Positions 34,618-43,014 of a stretch of DNA of 64,000 nucleotides are shown piece by piece. Both the position numbers and the translations under genes were made by a program. This DNA is from Bacillota bacterium (lineage in GTDB: Bacteria > Bacillota > UBA4882 > UBA8346). The first letter of the stretch is position 1; each line of letters begins with the position of its first letter. The notes beneath the pieces are model-generated. The model ran no database searches, was not told the origin of the DNA, and saw nothing but the letters and a program-made list of their open reading frames with translations. Location of the stretch: contig JAEYPR010000001.1 of NCBI GenBank assembly GCA_023410535.1, forward strand, positions 1 through 64,000, in the 5' to 3' direction.

Positions 34618-35436
34618 TTGACGATGATTCACTATCGTGACCGGAATTGTACGGTTTTTCAAAGCGCGATCTTTCAGACCAATGCCACGGTGGTTGAAAC
34701 TCCCGACTTGATATTAGTCGTTGACCCGACTTGGCTACCGCAAGAGATTGAGGAGATTCGGCAATGGGTCGCTTCCCGGCCGGCCAAACCCTTGTTTGTC
34801 TTATTCACCCATGGCGATTACGATCATATCGTGGGGTTTGGCGCTTTTCCTGGCGCAACCTTGATTGGGAGCGCCGCATTGCCAGGGCGACCCGATCGGG
34901 AAAAAATCTTGGCGCAGATTCGTGAGTTTGACGAGACGTACTATATCGATCGTCAATACCCCGTTGCTTACCCGGTTTTAGATGTTGAAGTTGCGACGGA
35001 CGGTCAAACGTTGCAAACGGGCGGGACGGTACTGACTTTTTATCAAGCGCCGGGTCATACCCGGGACGGCATTTTTACCGTTGTCGAACCGTTCGGAATC
35101 CTGCTGGCGGGGGACTATCTTTCAGATATTGAGTTTCCGTTTTTGGAAGATAGTGTTCAATATCAACAGACGCTTCACAAGGCGGAAGTCCTGGTGGAAC
35201 AAGGATCGATCAGGTTGCTCATTCCCGGCCACGGCGGCGCGACTCAAAACCCCGCTGAGATGTTGAAGCGATGCCAAGCGTCGCAGCAGTATATTCGGGA
35301 ACTGTGCGAGGGGGTCAAAGCCAACGACGAGGCAGCATTGGGGCAGATGATCGCCGGATATCCCTATCAAACGTTTTTACAGGAAAATCATCGCGCCAAT
35401 CGTCAAACGGTTATGGACGAGTTACACCGGACATGA
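34618..35436 (+). CDS. Metallo-beta-lactamase-fold hydrolase with variant metal motif
   Basis: A 272-residue metallo-hydrolase. Motif 1 reads THGDYDH, where the usual second His of HxHxDH is Asp; further motifs are PGHTRDG, LAGDYLSD and LIPGHGG, all in the expected order. The substrate is unknown. Start: TTG 34618 is 5 bases after AAGGGGG, ATG 34624 is 11 after; either is possible. It is followed 50 bp later by a YfcE-type phosphodiesterase on the same strand. Confidence 0.82.
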   Translation: MTMIHYRDRNCTVFQSAIFQTNATVVETPDLILVVDPTWLPQEIEEIRQWVASRPAKPLFVLFTHGDYDHIVGFGAFPGATLIGSAALPGRPDREKILAQIREFDETYYIDRQYPVAYPVLDVEVATDGQTLQTGGTVLTFYQAPGHTRDGIFTVVEPFGILLAGDYLSDIEFPFLEDSVQYQQTLHKAEVLVEQGSIRLLIPGHGGATQNPAEMLKRCQASQQYIRELCEGVKANDEAALGQMIAGYPYQTFLQENHRANRQTVMDELHRT

Positions 35437-35485
35437 TATGGTAGAATCAATGAACTGATTATGCAAAGGACTGGGACGAGCATCA

Positions 35486-35947
35486 ATGAAACCGATTCGA
35501 ATCGGGGTCATCTCCGATACTCACGGTTTACTGAGACCGGAAGCGTTTACGGCCTTAAAAGGATCCGCCCGGATTATTCACGCCGGTGATATCGGAGCCA
35601 CGACCGTCATTGAAACGTTAGCGACGATAGCGCCGGTTACCGCTGTGCGCGGAAATTGCGACCGGGAAGTTTGGGCGGATAGTTTGCCCCAAACTCAAGT
35701 GGTCACGGTCGAAAATAGCTCATTTTATATTTTACATGACTTGAACCAACTTGATCTGAATCCGGAGGCAGCCGGTTTCCAGATTGTAATTAGCGGTCAT
35801 TCGCACCAGCCCAAGATTTCTCAAGCCGGCGGTGTTCTTTATCTCAATCCCGGCAGCGCGGGGCCGCGCCGCTTTCAGTTGCCGGTCACATTGGCTTGGA
35901 TCGATCTTAATGGGGATCAGATTGAAGCACAAATTGTTCGGCTCTGA
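35486..35947 (+). CDS. YfcE/MJ0936-type metallophosphodiesterase
   Basis: A 153-residue calcineurin-like phosphoesterase with all metal motifs: GVISDTHG at the N-terminus, HAGDIG, VRGNCD and SGHSHQP near residue 110, ending with LNPGSAGPRR. Relatives hydrolyse phosphodiesters such as bis-p-nitrophenyl phosphate in vitro; the natural substrate is unknown. GGGACGAG precedes the ATG. Confidence 0.9.
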   Translation: MKPIRIGVISDTHGLLRPEAFTALKGSARIIHAGDIGATTVIETLATIAPVTAVRGNCDREVWADSLPQTQVVTVENSSFYILHDLNQLDLNPEAAGFQIVISGHSHQPKISQAGGVLYLNPGSAGPRRFQLPVTLAWIDLNGDQIEAQIVRL

Positions 35948-35960
35948 CATTGAATATAAA

Positions 35961-35986
35961 AGAAGGCCACTTGGGAGCCTTAATTT
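35961..35986 (+). terminator. Weak terminator-like hairpin
   Basis: AAGGC (35962-35966) pairs with GCCTT across a CACTTGGGA loop and is followed by AATTT. Stem and T-run are both short. Confidence 0.35.
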
Positions 35987-36131
35987 AAGGGAAGAAGCGC
36001 TTGCGTGATTCGACGAATTAAAAAGGTCTTGCAGATTTTGTGATCTTTGTTATCCTATAAATGATTGACTCATAAGTTGGATTTCTTGCAACTTATATCG
36101 AACAAGAACCCTTTTTTATGTGGAGGCATCG

Positions 36132-37196
36132 ATGAAAATTGTTCTTACCGGCGGTGGGACTGCCGGGCATGTGACGCCAAATATTGCGCTCATTCCGCAT
36201 CTAAAGTTGCTGGGATTCGAGATTGCTTATATCGGAACCGCCAACGGAATGGAAAGACAACTGATTGAACGGGAAGGAATCCCTTATTATCCGATTCACG
36301 CGGGAAAACTCCGCCGTTATTTGGATCTTAAAAATTTAACCGATACCGTGCAAATCACGCATGGTTTTTTTGAGTCGTTGGCTTTAATTCGCAAACTCCG
36401 GCCGGCCGTTGTTTTCAGCAAGGGCGGGTTTGTCTCCTGCCCGGTGGTTTGGGCGGCTTGGCTGCAGCGTATTCCGGTAGTCATTCACGAGTCGGATTTA
36501 ACCCCGGGATTGGCCAACCGGTTATCCATGCCGTTTGCCGATACCATCTGTTATACGTTTCCGGAGACCGCCAAATCTTTGAAAGGTTTAAAGAACTTAA
36601 CCGGGATCCCGGTTCGGGACAGCCTGTTTGCAGGAGATAAAAATCAGGGTCTTCAGCTATGCGGTTTTTCGCAACAAAAAGCGGTGATCGTTGTCATCGG
36701 TGGCAGTCAGGGCTCGGGAGTGTTAAACACGATTATCCGGCAGACGCTCACTGCGCTGCTGCAGGAATACCAAATCTGTCATATCTGTGGCAAGGGGAAC
36801 GCCGATTCTTCCTTGCAAGGGTTGCCAGGGTATCACCAGTTTGAATATGTCAATGAGGAGTTGCCTCATCTATTTGCTATGGCGGATCTGGTTGTCTCGC
36901 GGGCCGGCGCCACCACGTTGTTTGAATTGTTGGCGCTTAAAAAACCGCATCTGTTAATCCCATTGTCCAAACAGTCCAGCCGCGGCGACCAAATCTTAAA
37001 CGCGCAGTCATTCGCCAAACAGGGGTTTAGCCAAGTGATTCCGGAAGAAGAATTGACCGAGACCGCGTTTTTCGAAGGAATCAAACAGTTAAAGCAAAAT
37101 CACGAGCAATACCGTCAGGCGATGAGCCGGTCGCAACTGGGTGATGCCGTTAAAGCGGTAATTCAGGTGATCCAAAACCATTGCCGAAAATCCTGA
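36132..37196 (+). CDS. murG: MurG-type UDP-N-acetylglucosamine transferase
   Basis: Adds GlcNAc to lipid I to make lipid II, at the cytoplasmic membrane face. The 354-residue GT-B protein starts MKIVLTGGGTAGHVTPNIAL, continues with FSKGGFVSCPVVWAA and IHESDLTPGLANRL, and has the UDP-binding half VVIGGSQGSGVLN, FALFELLALKKPHLLIPL-like and VVSRAGATT blocks. ATG 36132 follows GGAGG by 5 bases. It stands alone, not in a division/cell-wall cluster, so it may be a second copy in the genome. Confidence 0.88.
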   Translation: MKIVLTGGGTAGHVTPNIALIPHLKLLGFEIAYIGTANGMERQLIEREGIPYYPIHAGKLRRYLDLKNLTDTVQITHGFFESLALIRKLRPAVVFSKGGFVSCPVVWAAWLQRIPVVIHESDLTPGLANRLSMPFADTICYTFPETAKSLKGLKNLTGIPVRDSLFAGDKNQGLQLCGFSQQKAVIVVIGGSQGSGVLNTIIRQTLTALLQEYQICHICGKGNADSSLQGLPGYHQFEYVNEELPHLFAMADLVVSRAGATTLFELLALKKPHLLIPLSKQSSRGDQILNAQSFAKQGFSQVIPEEELTETAFFEGIKQLKQNHEQYRQAMSRSQLGDAVKAVIQVIQNHCRKS

Positions 37197-37215
37197 CAGA
37201 AGTAGGAAAGATAAA

Positions 37216-37264
37216 AAGGGGCTGCTACGAATCGAACTTTTCAGTTCATTTGCAACAGCCTCTT
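37216..37264. terminator. Terminator between convergent murG and alkyltransferase-like gene
   Basis: AGGGGCTGCT can pair imperfectly with GCAACAGCCTCT across a long loop that also holds GAAC/GTTC. It lies between two converging genes; the T-run is poor. Confidence 0.5.
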
Positions 37265-37283
37265 CATTGTTTTAAACGGACTT

Positions 37284-37568
37284 TTACCATTGATGTTTCT
37301 TCATATCAACCCGACCGTCAAGAGTAAAGGAAATACCTTCGCTGAGTAGACGAAACTGCTGTTCCACCGCACAACCGGGGGCGAGTGAACCGTTTTGCGT
37401 CACCACGCGGTGCCAAGGCAGGCCGGGCGGGGCGGCGCGCATGGCCCATCCGACCACGCGGGCGGAGCGGGGATGCCCGATCACTTTGGCAATCTGACCG
37501 TACGAAGCGACCTTTCCGGCGGGAATTTGTTCGACAAACTGATAAACTGCTTCAAAAAAACCGTCCAT
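37284..37568 (-). CDS. Alkyltransferase-like protein (MGMT family, Trp in place of Cys)
   Basis: A 94-residue protein with the DNA-binding domain of O6-alkylguanine transferases: IPAGKVASYGQIAK, the arginine-finger region SARVVGWAMR and the active-site block PWHRVV. In repair methyltransferases this block is PCHRV; Trp replaces the acceptor Cys, the mark of ATL proteins, which bind alkylated bases and flag them for nucleotide excision repair instead of repairing them. GAGG lies 5 bases before the ATG. Confidence 0.9.
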   Translation of the reverse strand: MDGFFEAVYQFVEQIPAGKVASYGQIAKVIGHPRSARVVGWAMRAAPPGLPWHRVVTQNGSLAPGCAVEQQFRLLSEGISFTLDGRVDMKKHQW

Positions 37569-37588
37569 AATAACCTCATTAAGGGTAG

Positions 37589-38485
37589 TTACTCCAAACC
37601 AACATCAAGGGCGGACATTACTTTGCTGATCCGTTTGGCCCAAGCCCGTTCGGCAGCAGGGTCGGGATCTTGTTCGCCGGCAACATGCAAACCAAGGGCG
37701 GCTCCGGTCGTCACTTCGATCCAAAGCGCGCCGGAATCACCCGGGGAGCTGATTTCGGTGTTTGGCGCCGGATGGTTTGGATCGGGAATAATCGTAAATC
37801 CGTCAGGATTGACTCCATCAACAATACCGTAGGTCACGCCGGTCGTCCGGCCCGATTTGGTCACGGACATCCCGACTAGCGGTTCCTTAATCGTGGTCGG
37901 AGAGTGAGCCAAGCCGAGAATGGTCCGCGATATGTGTCGGGAATGGTTGAATTCGAATACGGCGCAATCCAGTTCCTTGTCCCAGCGGGCGACTTGACCG
38001 ACAGTTTCTTGCGATTCCTTGCTGGCGGGTTGGGTCACCGGATCGCCGCTTTGGCCAACCGCGCCGACGAGTACGTGATGGGCGGAAAGACCCATAGGTT
38101 GGTGCGTCCGGTTGTCAAAAACCACCGTGCCTAATGTTCCCACCCCGCTCAACTTTTGATTGGCGATCGCCACGCCGCCGGGAACCGGGTCAAAATGACG
38201 GTCCCGTTCCGCCGCAGCTTCGTGGGGAACCGGGTTGCTTTGCAGAACATCGACTGTGAAACCGGCAATTTGATCAGGCAAGATCTGCGCTGGAAGCAGT
38301 TGCGCCAATGGCAATTTCCGGCGGACGTGAATCCGCACCGCTAACTCCGGTTGGACTTGATTGGCGATAATACGGTACCCGATATCAAGATAGGTCACAT
38401 GATCAAAAAAGCGTAGCAGATCCTGATAATGTTCTGCAAGTATTTTTAAAAATAACGCCTGCTCCCACTGGTTAAAAAGTTTCAA
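37589..38485 (-). CDS. Cytosolic trypsin-like serine protease (Nal1-like)
   Basis: A 298-residue chymotrypsin-fold protein. A catalytic triad is readable: His in MGLSAHHVL, Asp in ELDCAVFEF and Ser in SSPGDSGALW. SGRTTGVTYG is a conserved strand before the Ser. The first 100 residues form a distinct N-terminal part (GYRIIANQVQPELAVRIHV, an APC-like chaperone segment). No signal peptide exists, so it should work inside the cell; this resembles the Nal1-type peptidases. TTG start with GGGAG 10 bases before. Convergent neighbour none; the gene lies 20 bp upstream of the ATL gene, probably cotranscribed. Confidence 0.8.
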   Translation of the reverse strand: MKLFNQWEQALFLKILAEHYQDLLRFFDHVTYLDIGYRIIANQVQPELAVRIHVRRKLPLAQLLPAQILPDQIAGFTVDVLQSNPVPHEAAAERDRHFDPVPGGVAIANQKLSGVGTLGTVVFDNRTHQPMGLSAHHVLVGAVGQSGDPVTQPASKESQETVGQVARWDKELDCAVFEFNHSRHISRTILGLAHSPTTIKEPLVGMSVTKSGRTTGVTYGIVDGVNPDGFTIIPDPNHPAPNTEISSPGDSGALWIEVTTGAALGLHVAGEQDPDPAAERAWAKRISKVMSALDVGLE

Positions 38486-38578
38486 TCAAACCACTCCCAC
38501 CTCTTTTTTGCACTATAGCATATTGGAGGGAGGATGCGATTGTTACTGCACTTACAGAGCAGGCTACGCCAAGATTGG

Positions 38579-39418
38579 CTATTTCAAAGTGATAATGCCG
38601 GGTCCTAAAATGTCGGGACCGGTATGCGATCCAACCACCGGCGAAAGTTTGACCAACGGGACTGGAATTTTAACAATCGCTTCCATTTCCCGGGCGAAAG
38701 CAGTCGCTTCTTCTAAATTATCGCCATAATGTAGCGCAACGCGTTCCACTCCAAAGCGATCGGCTTGTTCGCGGATCAAATCGAGGGTGCGGGTTTTGGC
38801 GGCCTTCAGGGTTCGAATCTTCTCCAAGGCCGTCATAGTGCCGTGGGGATCAAACCAGATGATCGGTTTAATTTGAATTAACGAACCAATCAATGCTTGC
38901 GCGCCGCTTAAGCGTCCTCCTTCATAGAGATAACGCAAGGATTCAACCACAAAATAAACTTTGGATCGGCGCCGTTGTTCCAATAAAGCCTCCACAATCG
39001 TCGCCCGGTCCGCTCCGGCGTCAGCCATTTCCCGGGCTTTTAGGGCTTGCGCCGCTTGGCCGAATCCGCTTTCGCCGGAATCAATGATCGAGATCTTATC
39101 GGAATCCACCATCTGTTGCGCCAGGGTTGCCGAGTTGATTGTACCCGAAATCTTACTGGACAACAGGATACAGATCACTTCATCGCCCGCTTCGATCGCT
39201 TTCCGGAACACTTCGATAAATGAGTTCGGATCCGGCTGCGACGTCGAAAAATGGATCCCGGCCCGCTGTTCTTTATAAAAGTCTTCATAGGAGATCTCAA
39301 AAAGCTCCCGCCGGGTTTGATCATCGTTACGAATGTATAGTGGAATGGGAGTGATCCGGTGCTGCTGGTATTGTTCCATGGTCATTGAACAGGTTGTATC
39401 AGTGACAATTTGAATCAT
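38579..39418 (-). CDS. DegV family fatty-acid-binding protein
   Basis: A 279-residue protein that binds a single fatty acid and, in relatives (FakB), presents it to the kinase FakA for phosphorylation. Family blocks: IVTDTTCSM at the start, FSTSQPDPNSFIEVF, ILLSSKISGTINSA, YFVVESLRYLYEGGRLSG, KPIIWFDPHG and the C-terminal VGSHTGPDILGPGI. No FakA gene is in the window. Confidence 0.92.
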   Translation of the reverse strand: MIQIVTDTTCSMTMEQYQQHRITPIPLYIRNDDQTRRELFEISYEDFYKEQRAGIHFSTSQPDPNSFIEVFRKAIEAGDEVICILLSSKISGTINSATLAQQMVDSDKISIIDSGESGFGQAAQALKAREMADAGADRATIVEALLEQRRRSKVYFVVESLRYLYEGGRLSGAQALIGSLIQIKPIIWFDPHGTMTALEKIRTLKAAKTRTLDLIREQADRFGVERVALHYGDNLEEATAFAREMEAIVKIPVPLVKLSPVVGSHTGPDILGPGIITLK

Positions 39419-39568
39419 TTTTCATCCCCCGTATCATGAAATTAATCGATATCGATCAGGTTGCGACATATTTTCTTTTTCAAAACGATAAAAAACTAAG
39501 AATAATGTATTTCTTGGTCAATTTGCCAAAATCCTCTTTTATGTGTTTCCCCCTAGATTAGGTTTTCT

Positions 39569-39597
39569 TTGATTACCAATATAAGGCATGATATAAT
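39569..39597 (+). promoter_or_regulatory. Strong promoter before the tautomerase gene
   Basis: TTGATT (39569-39574) and TATAAT (39592-39597) are 17 bp apart with an extended TGA before the -10 box, giving a near-consensus sigma-A promoter 65 bp ahead of the start codon. Confidence 0.75.
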
Positions 39598-39661
39598 ACG
39601 TTGTAATAAGATATTGATAATTCAGTTTTGATAATGGGATTTACAAGCGGGAGGAAATGAA

Positions 39662-40024
39662 ATGCCCTGGATTAATGTTGTTACCAGCAAGGAATTGTCC
39701 ATTGCCGAACAGGAGGAGTTAAAAGCCGGCTTCGGTTTATTGATGCATCAGATTCTTGATAAAGACGAAACCGGCTTGATGGTCACTTTTCTCGCGGCGA
39801 ATGGAATTTACCGCGCCGGTGAACGTCAAGAACATGCCGCCGTCGTCGAAGTGAAGTATATCGGGCAGTTTCCGGCCGCGAAAAAAGCGGAAGTAACCCG
39901 CTGCATTATTGGCTTAATGGCGCGAGTAATTGAGATTGAACAGACCAAAGTGATTGTGCCGTTCGGGGAGTTTCAACCAGAGAATTACGGGCGGCTGCCG
40001 GGTATTCCAGCAATAAACAAATAA
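39662..40024 (+). CDS. MIF-like tautomerase superfamily protein
   Basis: A 120-residue protein with Pro directly after the initiator Met (MPWINVVTSKELS), as in tautomerases where Pro1 is the catalytic base. The order of strands and helices (VEVKYIGQFPAAKKAEVTRC, then LMARVIEIEQTKVIVPFGEF) resembles the MIF family with phenylpyruvate or dopachrome tautomerase activity. Substrate unknown. GGGAGG lies 7 bases before the ATG, with a strong promoter upstream. Confidence 0.7.
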   Translation: MPWINVVTSKELSIAEQEELKAGFGLLMHQILDKDETGLMVTFLAANGIYRAGERQEHAAVVEVKYIGQFPAAKKAEVTRCIIGLMARVIEIEQTKVIVPFGEFQPENYGRLPGIPAINK

Positions 40025-40079
40025 CAAGGTTATTGCAACTTATGAATCAATATAGCTGGCTATTTGCCAACATTTCGTT

Positions 40080-40109
40080 TAAACCATATTCTTGTCGAAT
40101 ATGGTTTAA
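40080..40109. terminator. Palindrome at the convergent tautomerase/DedA ends
   Basis: AAACCATATTC and GAATATGGTTT form an eleven-base-pair stem around TTGTC, overlapping the dedA-type stop codon. The T-run is missing, so it may end transcripts weakly or protect mRNA ends. Confidence 0.5.
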
Positions 40110-40744
40110 ACATCCGGCAGTTTACGTTGGAAACGCCGGAAAATCAAATACCCGATGACAATGCCGCCGCTAATGATGACCAACAGTTTACCCCAGGCGC
40201 TGAAATGTTTCCACAAACCAATGATGTTTTCCCACTCTTCGCCGAAAAACCTTCCCAGCAGAGCTAAGCTCCCAAAAAACAGCAGATTGCTTCCGAAAAA
40301 TGCGCTTCCGGAACGGAGCGGCGACAAATGGAGCAGACCGGAGCATAACACGGAGCAAAACGACATCCCCGGGATCAACTTCCCAATAAAAAGTGCGCAA
40401 ATCCCATATTTTTCAAACCAAGCAATCGATCGTTGATATGTTGCCTGACTGATCAATTTTTTCAACGGCGTCTTAAAAACGATCGCCTCGCCAAAACGGC
40501 GCGTTAGGTAATATAACAGCAGACTGCTGGCGGTCATGCCGCCGGTCGTTGCCGCGATCAAGATCCAGAGCGACCCGTGACCGAGACCGGAGAGATAACC
40601 GAGGAGCACGGTGATGGATTCTAATGGGACCGGCGGAAGAAAGAGATTTAACGCAGCAACCGCAAACAGAATTCCCAAAAGTAACCAGGGGTTATCGGAG
40701 AAATGCGTAACGTAGTTGGTTAAATTGCCGATCCAAGCTTGCAT
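40106..40744 (-). CDS. DedA/VTT family membrane protein
   Basis: A 212-residue integral membrane protein. Family features: the re-entrant segment NLFLPPVPLESITVLLGYL, the G-x2-YYLTRRFG block, WFEKYGICALFIGKLIPGM with its conserved Arg/Lys and Gly residues, and a final hydrophobic anchor. DedA proteins flip or move lipids and undecaprenyl phosphate and help maintain membrane potential. The second of two adjacent ATG codons is chosen for better spacing to AGG. Confidence 0.88.
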   Translation of the reverse strand: MQAWIGNLTNYVTHFSDNPWLLLGILFAVAALNLFLPPVPLESITVLLGYLSGLGHGSLWILIAATTGGMTASSLLLYYLTRRFGEAIVFKTPLKKLISQATYQRSIAWFEKYGICALFIGKLIPGMSFCSVLCSGLLHLSPLRSGSAFFGSNLLFFGSLALLGRFFGEEWENIIGLWKHFSAWGKLLVIISGGIVIGYLIFRRFQRKLPDV

Positions 40745-40747
40745 CAT

Positions 40748-41112
40748 TACCTATCCATTTTTTTATTCGGCTGAAACGTCGCTATCAATCTCAATATGGA
40801 CGGAAATTCATCTTAAAATGCAGGCGTTTTACTGGGGAGTAAGTAACAATATGCCAGATTGGCGGCGCTCTTTCGCGCGGAAGCGCCTGATTTTTTCAAC
40901 GGATAATAAAGGGACTTTCTGGGTTAACAGCGAAATAATTGTCAGGAATACCCTGGAATCTATGTATTTAAGTTGCAGTAAACAGTTGAGTGATCATTCC
41001 CGTCCTTGCGGTGCGGATGGAAAGCAAGTTGCCGAAACGCTCGCAACTGAGGAAGGTCTCGAATATTCGGTGCGGATATCGATTGATAACCTGTCACAAT
41101 AAGGAACTGACG
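40748..41112 (+). other. Leader region with orphan terminator ahead of the J-domain gene
   Basis: This 365-bp region has no convincing gene. A hairpin at 40864-40887 (GGCG/CGCC extended by CTTTC/GGAAG) is followed by TGATTTTTT, which looks like a plus-strand terminator although no plus-strand gene ends before it. A possible second promoter follows (TTGTCA near 40938 and TATGTA about 16 bp later). A small RNA or a transcribed leader are options. A plus-strand frame through it was judged spurious. Confidence 0.4.
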
Positions 41113-41883
41113 ATGACGACTGGATTGGTGCGTACTTTAAATCCCATAGAAGCCGAATTGCAACGCCGCAACAGCGAACTGGCGGCGCTCGATGCCGAAC
41201 TGGCCCAGCGTGAACTGGAACTGTTAACTTTCCGAACGGAGCTTTTTGCTTTTCAAACCCGTTATCTCAAGGCGGTCGGGCCGCTTTACGCAGAATTGGA
41301 TCAGATCGAAGCGGAACTCGCCGAGTTACGGGCCGAGCAATCGCCAACCAATCAAAAAGCGCAACAGCGCGCCCGGGCCGCCCGGGAGCAAGCCGACCAA
41401 TCCAAACAAGCGAACGAAGCAACCCAAAATGAGGACGAACCGAAGTTCAAGCCAACCGACAGTTTGAAAAAACTCTATCGGGAGTTTGCCAAACGGTTTC
41501 ATCCCGACTTAGCAACGGACGACGCGGAACGCTCGCGCTTGGAAAAATTGATGGCGGATGCCAATCAAGCCTATGCCGCGGGCGATGAGATCCGCCTGCA
41601 AGAGCTGATGGATACCGGCTCAATAACGGATACGTCCGATCATGACGATTTGGAAGCCCAACTTCAAAGGGTTTTCAAACGGATCCGCCAACTGAAGGAG
41701 CGCTTACAAAATATCCAAATTGACCTGGCCGAACTGAAAGGGTCTTCCGTTTTTCAACTGAAAAAGCAGGTGGAGGAGGCCGCGGAACGCGGCTTGGATT
41801 TGATTCAAGAGATGGTCAATTTCCTGCACCGGGAGATCGCCAAAGCTTGGCGCCGGAAATCCAAGATTAACCCAACGACCTGA
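41113..41883 (+). CDS. Coiled-coil J-domain protein
   Basis: A 256-residue protein. Residues 5-105 are charged coiled coil (ELQRRNSELAALDAELAQRE and a Gln/Ala-rich stretch). Residues 115-165 form a J domain with the HPD motif (LYREFAKRFHPDLATD) that stimulates DnaK ATPase. Residues 180-250 form a second coiled coil. ATG 41113 follows AAGGA by 7 bases; a longer frame upstream is rejected. No DnaK or GrpE gene is near. The client or site of action is unknown. Confidence 0.8.
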   Translation: MTTGLVRTLNPIEAELQRRNSELAALDAELAQRELELLTFRTELFAFQTRYLKAVGPLYAELDQIEAELAELRAEQSPTNQKAQQRARAAREQADQSKQANEATQNEDEPKFKPTDSLKKLYREFAKRFHPDLATDDAERSRLEKLMADANQAYAAGDEIRLQELMDTGSITDTSDHDDLEAQLQRVFKRIRQLKERLQNIQIDLAELKGSSVFQLKKQVEEAAERGLDLIQEMVNFLHREIAKAWRRKSKINPTT

Positions 41884-41928
41884 GCGTTCTTTTAGAAAAT
41901 CCGCTGGTTAGCGTGTAGTTTATGGGTA

Positions 41929-43014
41929 TTGACGGTGATAGCAAACATGCCAAAAGATCAAACGTCAGTCAACAGAGTGATGATGGAACTGGTTCCCCAG
42001 GAGACCCGGAAGATGCCACTTTTGCCGTCGGATTTTTTTGCCCGGGGGCAACAACTAGCGACGGGAATCAACAACCGGTCGGTGGTTCGTTTCGCGGATC
42101 CGGCATTGGAGCTGGCCGTCCGTTTTACAATTCAAAAACCCAGCGGCAAGTTGCGTTTTGATGAATTGCAAGCGATTACCGCGCTCAAAGCGTCCAAACG
42201 GGGGATCCGGTCCAGTGCCGGAATTCAAAACCTAACCGGACTGGTGGAACTGGTTTTAATGGGGAACCAGCTCTCCGATCTGCAACCCTGCAGCCCCTTG
42301 CACCAACTGCAACTCCTCAATCTATCCTTCAATGCGATTACGACGATCGACCCATTGCTCGAAATTTCAAGTCTACGGCAACTCCTGTTGGGTTGGAACC
42401 AAATTGCCGCAGTTCCGGATTTATCGGGGATGGAAAACCTACGCGATCTGGTATTGTCATACAATCAACTGCGTTCGTTAGACTTTGTCAGCGGCTTACG
42501 CCAGATCGAAGAGTTGCATCTGATGGGGAATCAGTTGACGGATCTCCGGCCCCTGGCCGAACTGCGTAACTTGCGAGTGCTCACGCTTTCGAATAACCGG
42601 ATTGGTGATCTCGCTCCGTTGGCCAAGTTGACCAACTTAGAAAAATTATGGCTGGAAAATAACCAAATCGTCGATCTCAAACCCTTGCGGGGTTTACCAA
42701 AACTGCAGGTCTTAGGTCTCAGCAATAACCGGATCGAGGATATCGCCGTCTTGGGCGACCTTTTTTATCTGCGCGAGATCAACCTGTCCAAAAACCGGAT
42801 CAGCGATATTCAACCGCTGGCGCAATTGCCCGACTTGCAGGAATTGAATTTAGCCCGGAATGAAATTGCCGATATTTCCGCACTCACCCGGATTGTCAAT
42901 CTCCAAGCGGTCGCGTTAGCCGGAAATCCGGTGAATTGTGCGGAGGACATAATGAACCAACGGACCCTAAACGTACTCAATGCGCGGGGTTGTTTCATCA
43001 AGTCCTATCTTTGA
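41929..43014 (+). CDS. Leucine-rich repeat protein, no export signal
   Basis: A 361-residue protein. After an N-terminal cap of about 95 residues, about eleven 22-residue repeats of internalin type follow, consensus LxxLxxLxLxxNxIxDLxPL (for example LRVLTLSNNRIGDLAPLAKL). No signal peptide, membrane span or anchor is present, so it is probably a cytoplasmic binding scaffold, unlike the surface-exposed internalins. Start uncertain; GTG 41929 or the ATG 18 bases later. Its 3' end overlaps the converging GMC gene by 48 bp. Confidence 0.85.
   Translation: MTVIANMPKDQTSVNRVMMELVPQETRKMPLLPSDFFARGQQLATGINNRSVVRFADPALELAVRFTIQKPSGKLRFDELQAITALKASKRGIRSSAGIQNLTGLVELVLMGNQLSDLQPCSPLHQLQLLNLSFNAITTIDPLLEISSLRQLLLGWNQIAAVPDLSGMENLRDLVLSYNQLRSLDFVSGLRQIEELHLMGNQLTDLRPLAELRNLRVLTLSNNRIGDLAPLAKLTNLEKLWLENNQIVDLKPLRGLPKLQVLGLSNNRIEDIAVLGDLFYLREINLSKNRISDIQPLAQLPDLQELNLARNEIADISALTRIVNLQAVALAGNPVNCAEDIMNQRTLNVLNARGCFIKSYL

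Noticed and set aside
40716..41102. Plus-strand frame of 128 codons before the J-domain gene
   Set aside because: It starts inside the opposite-strand DedA gene, runs across a terminator hairpin, has no ribosome site and no recognisable motif.
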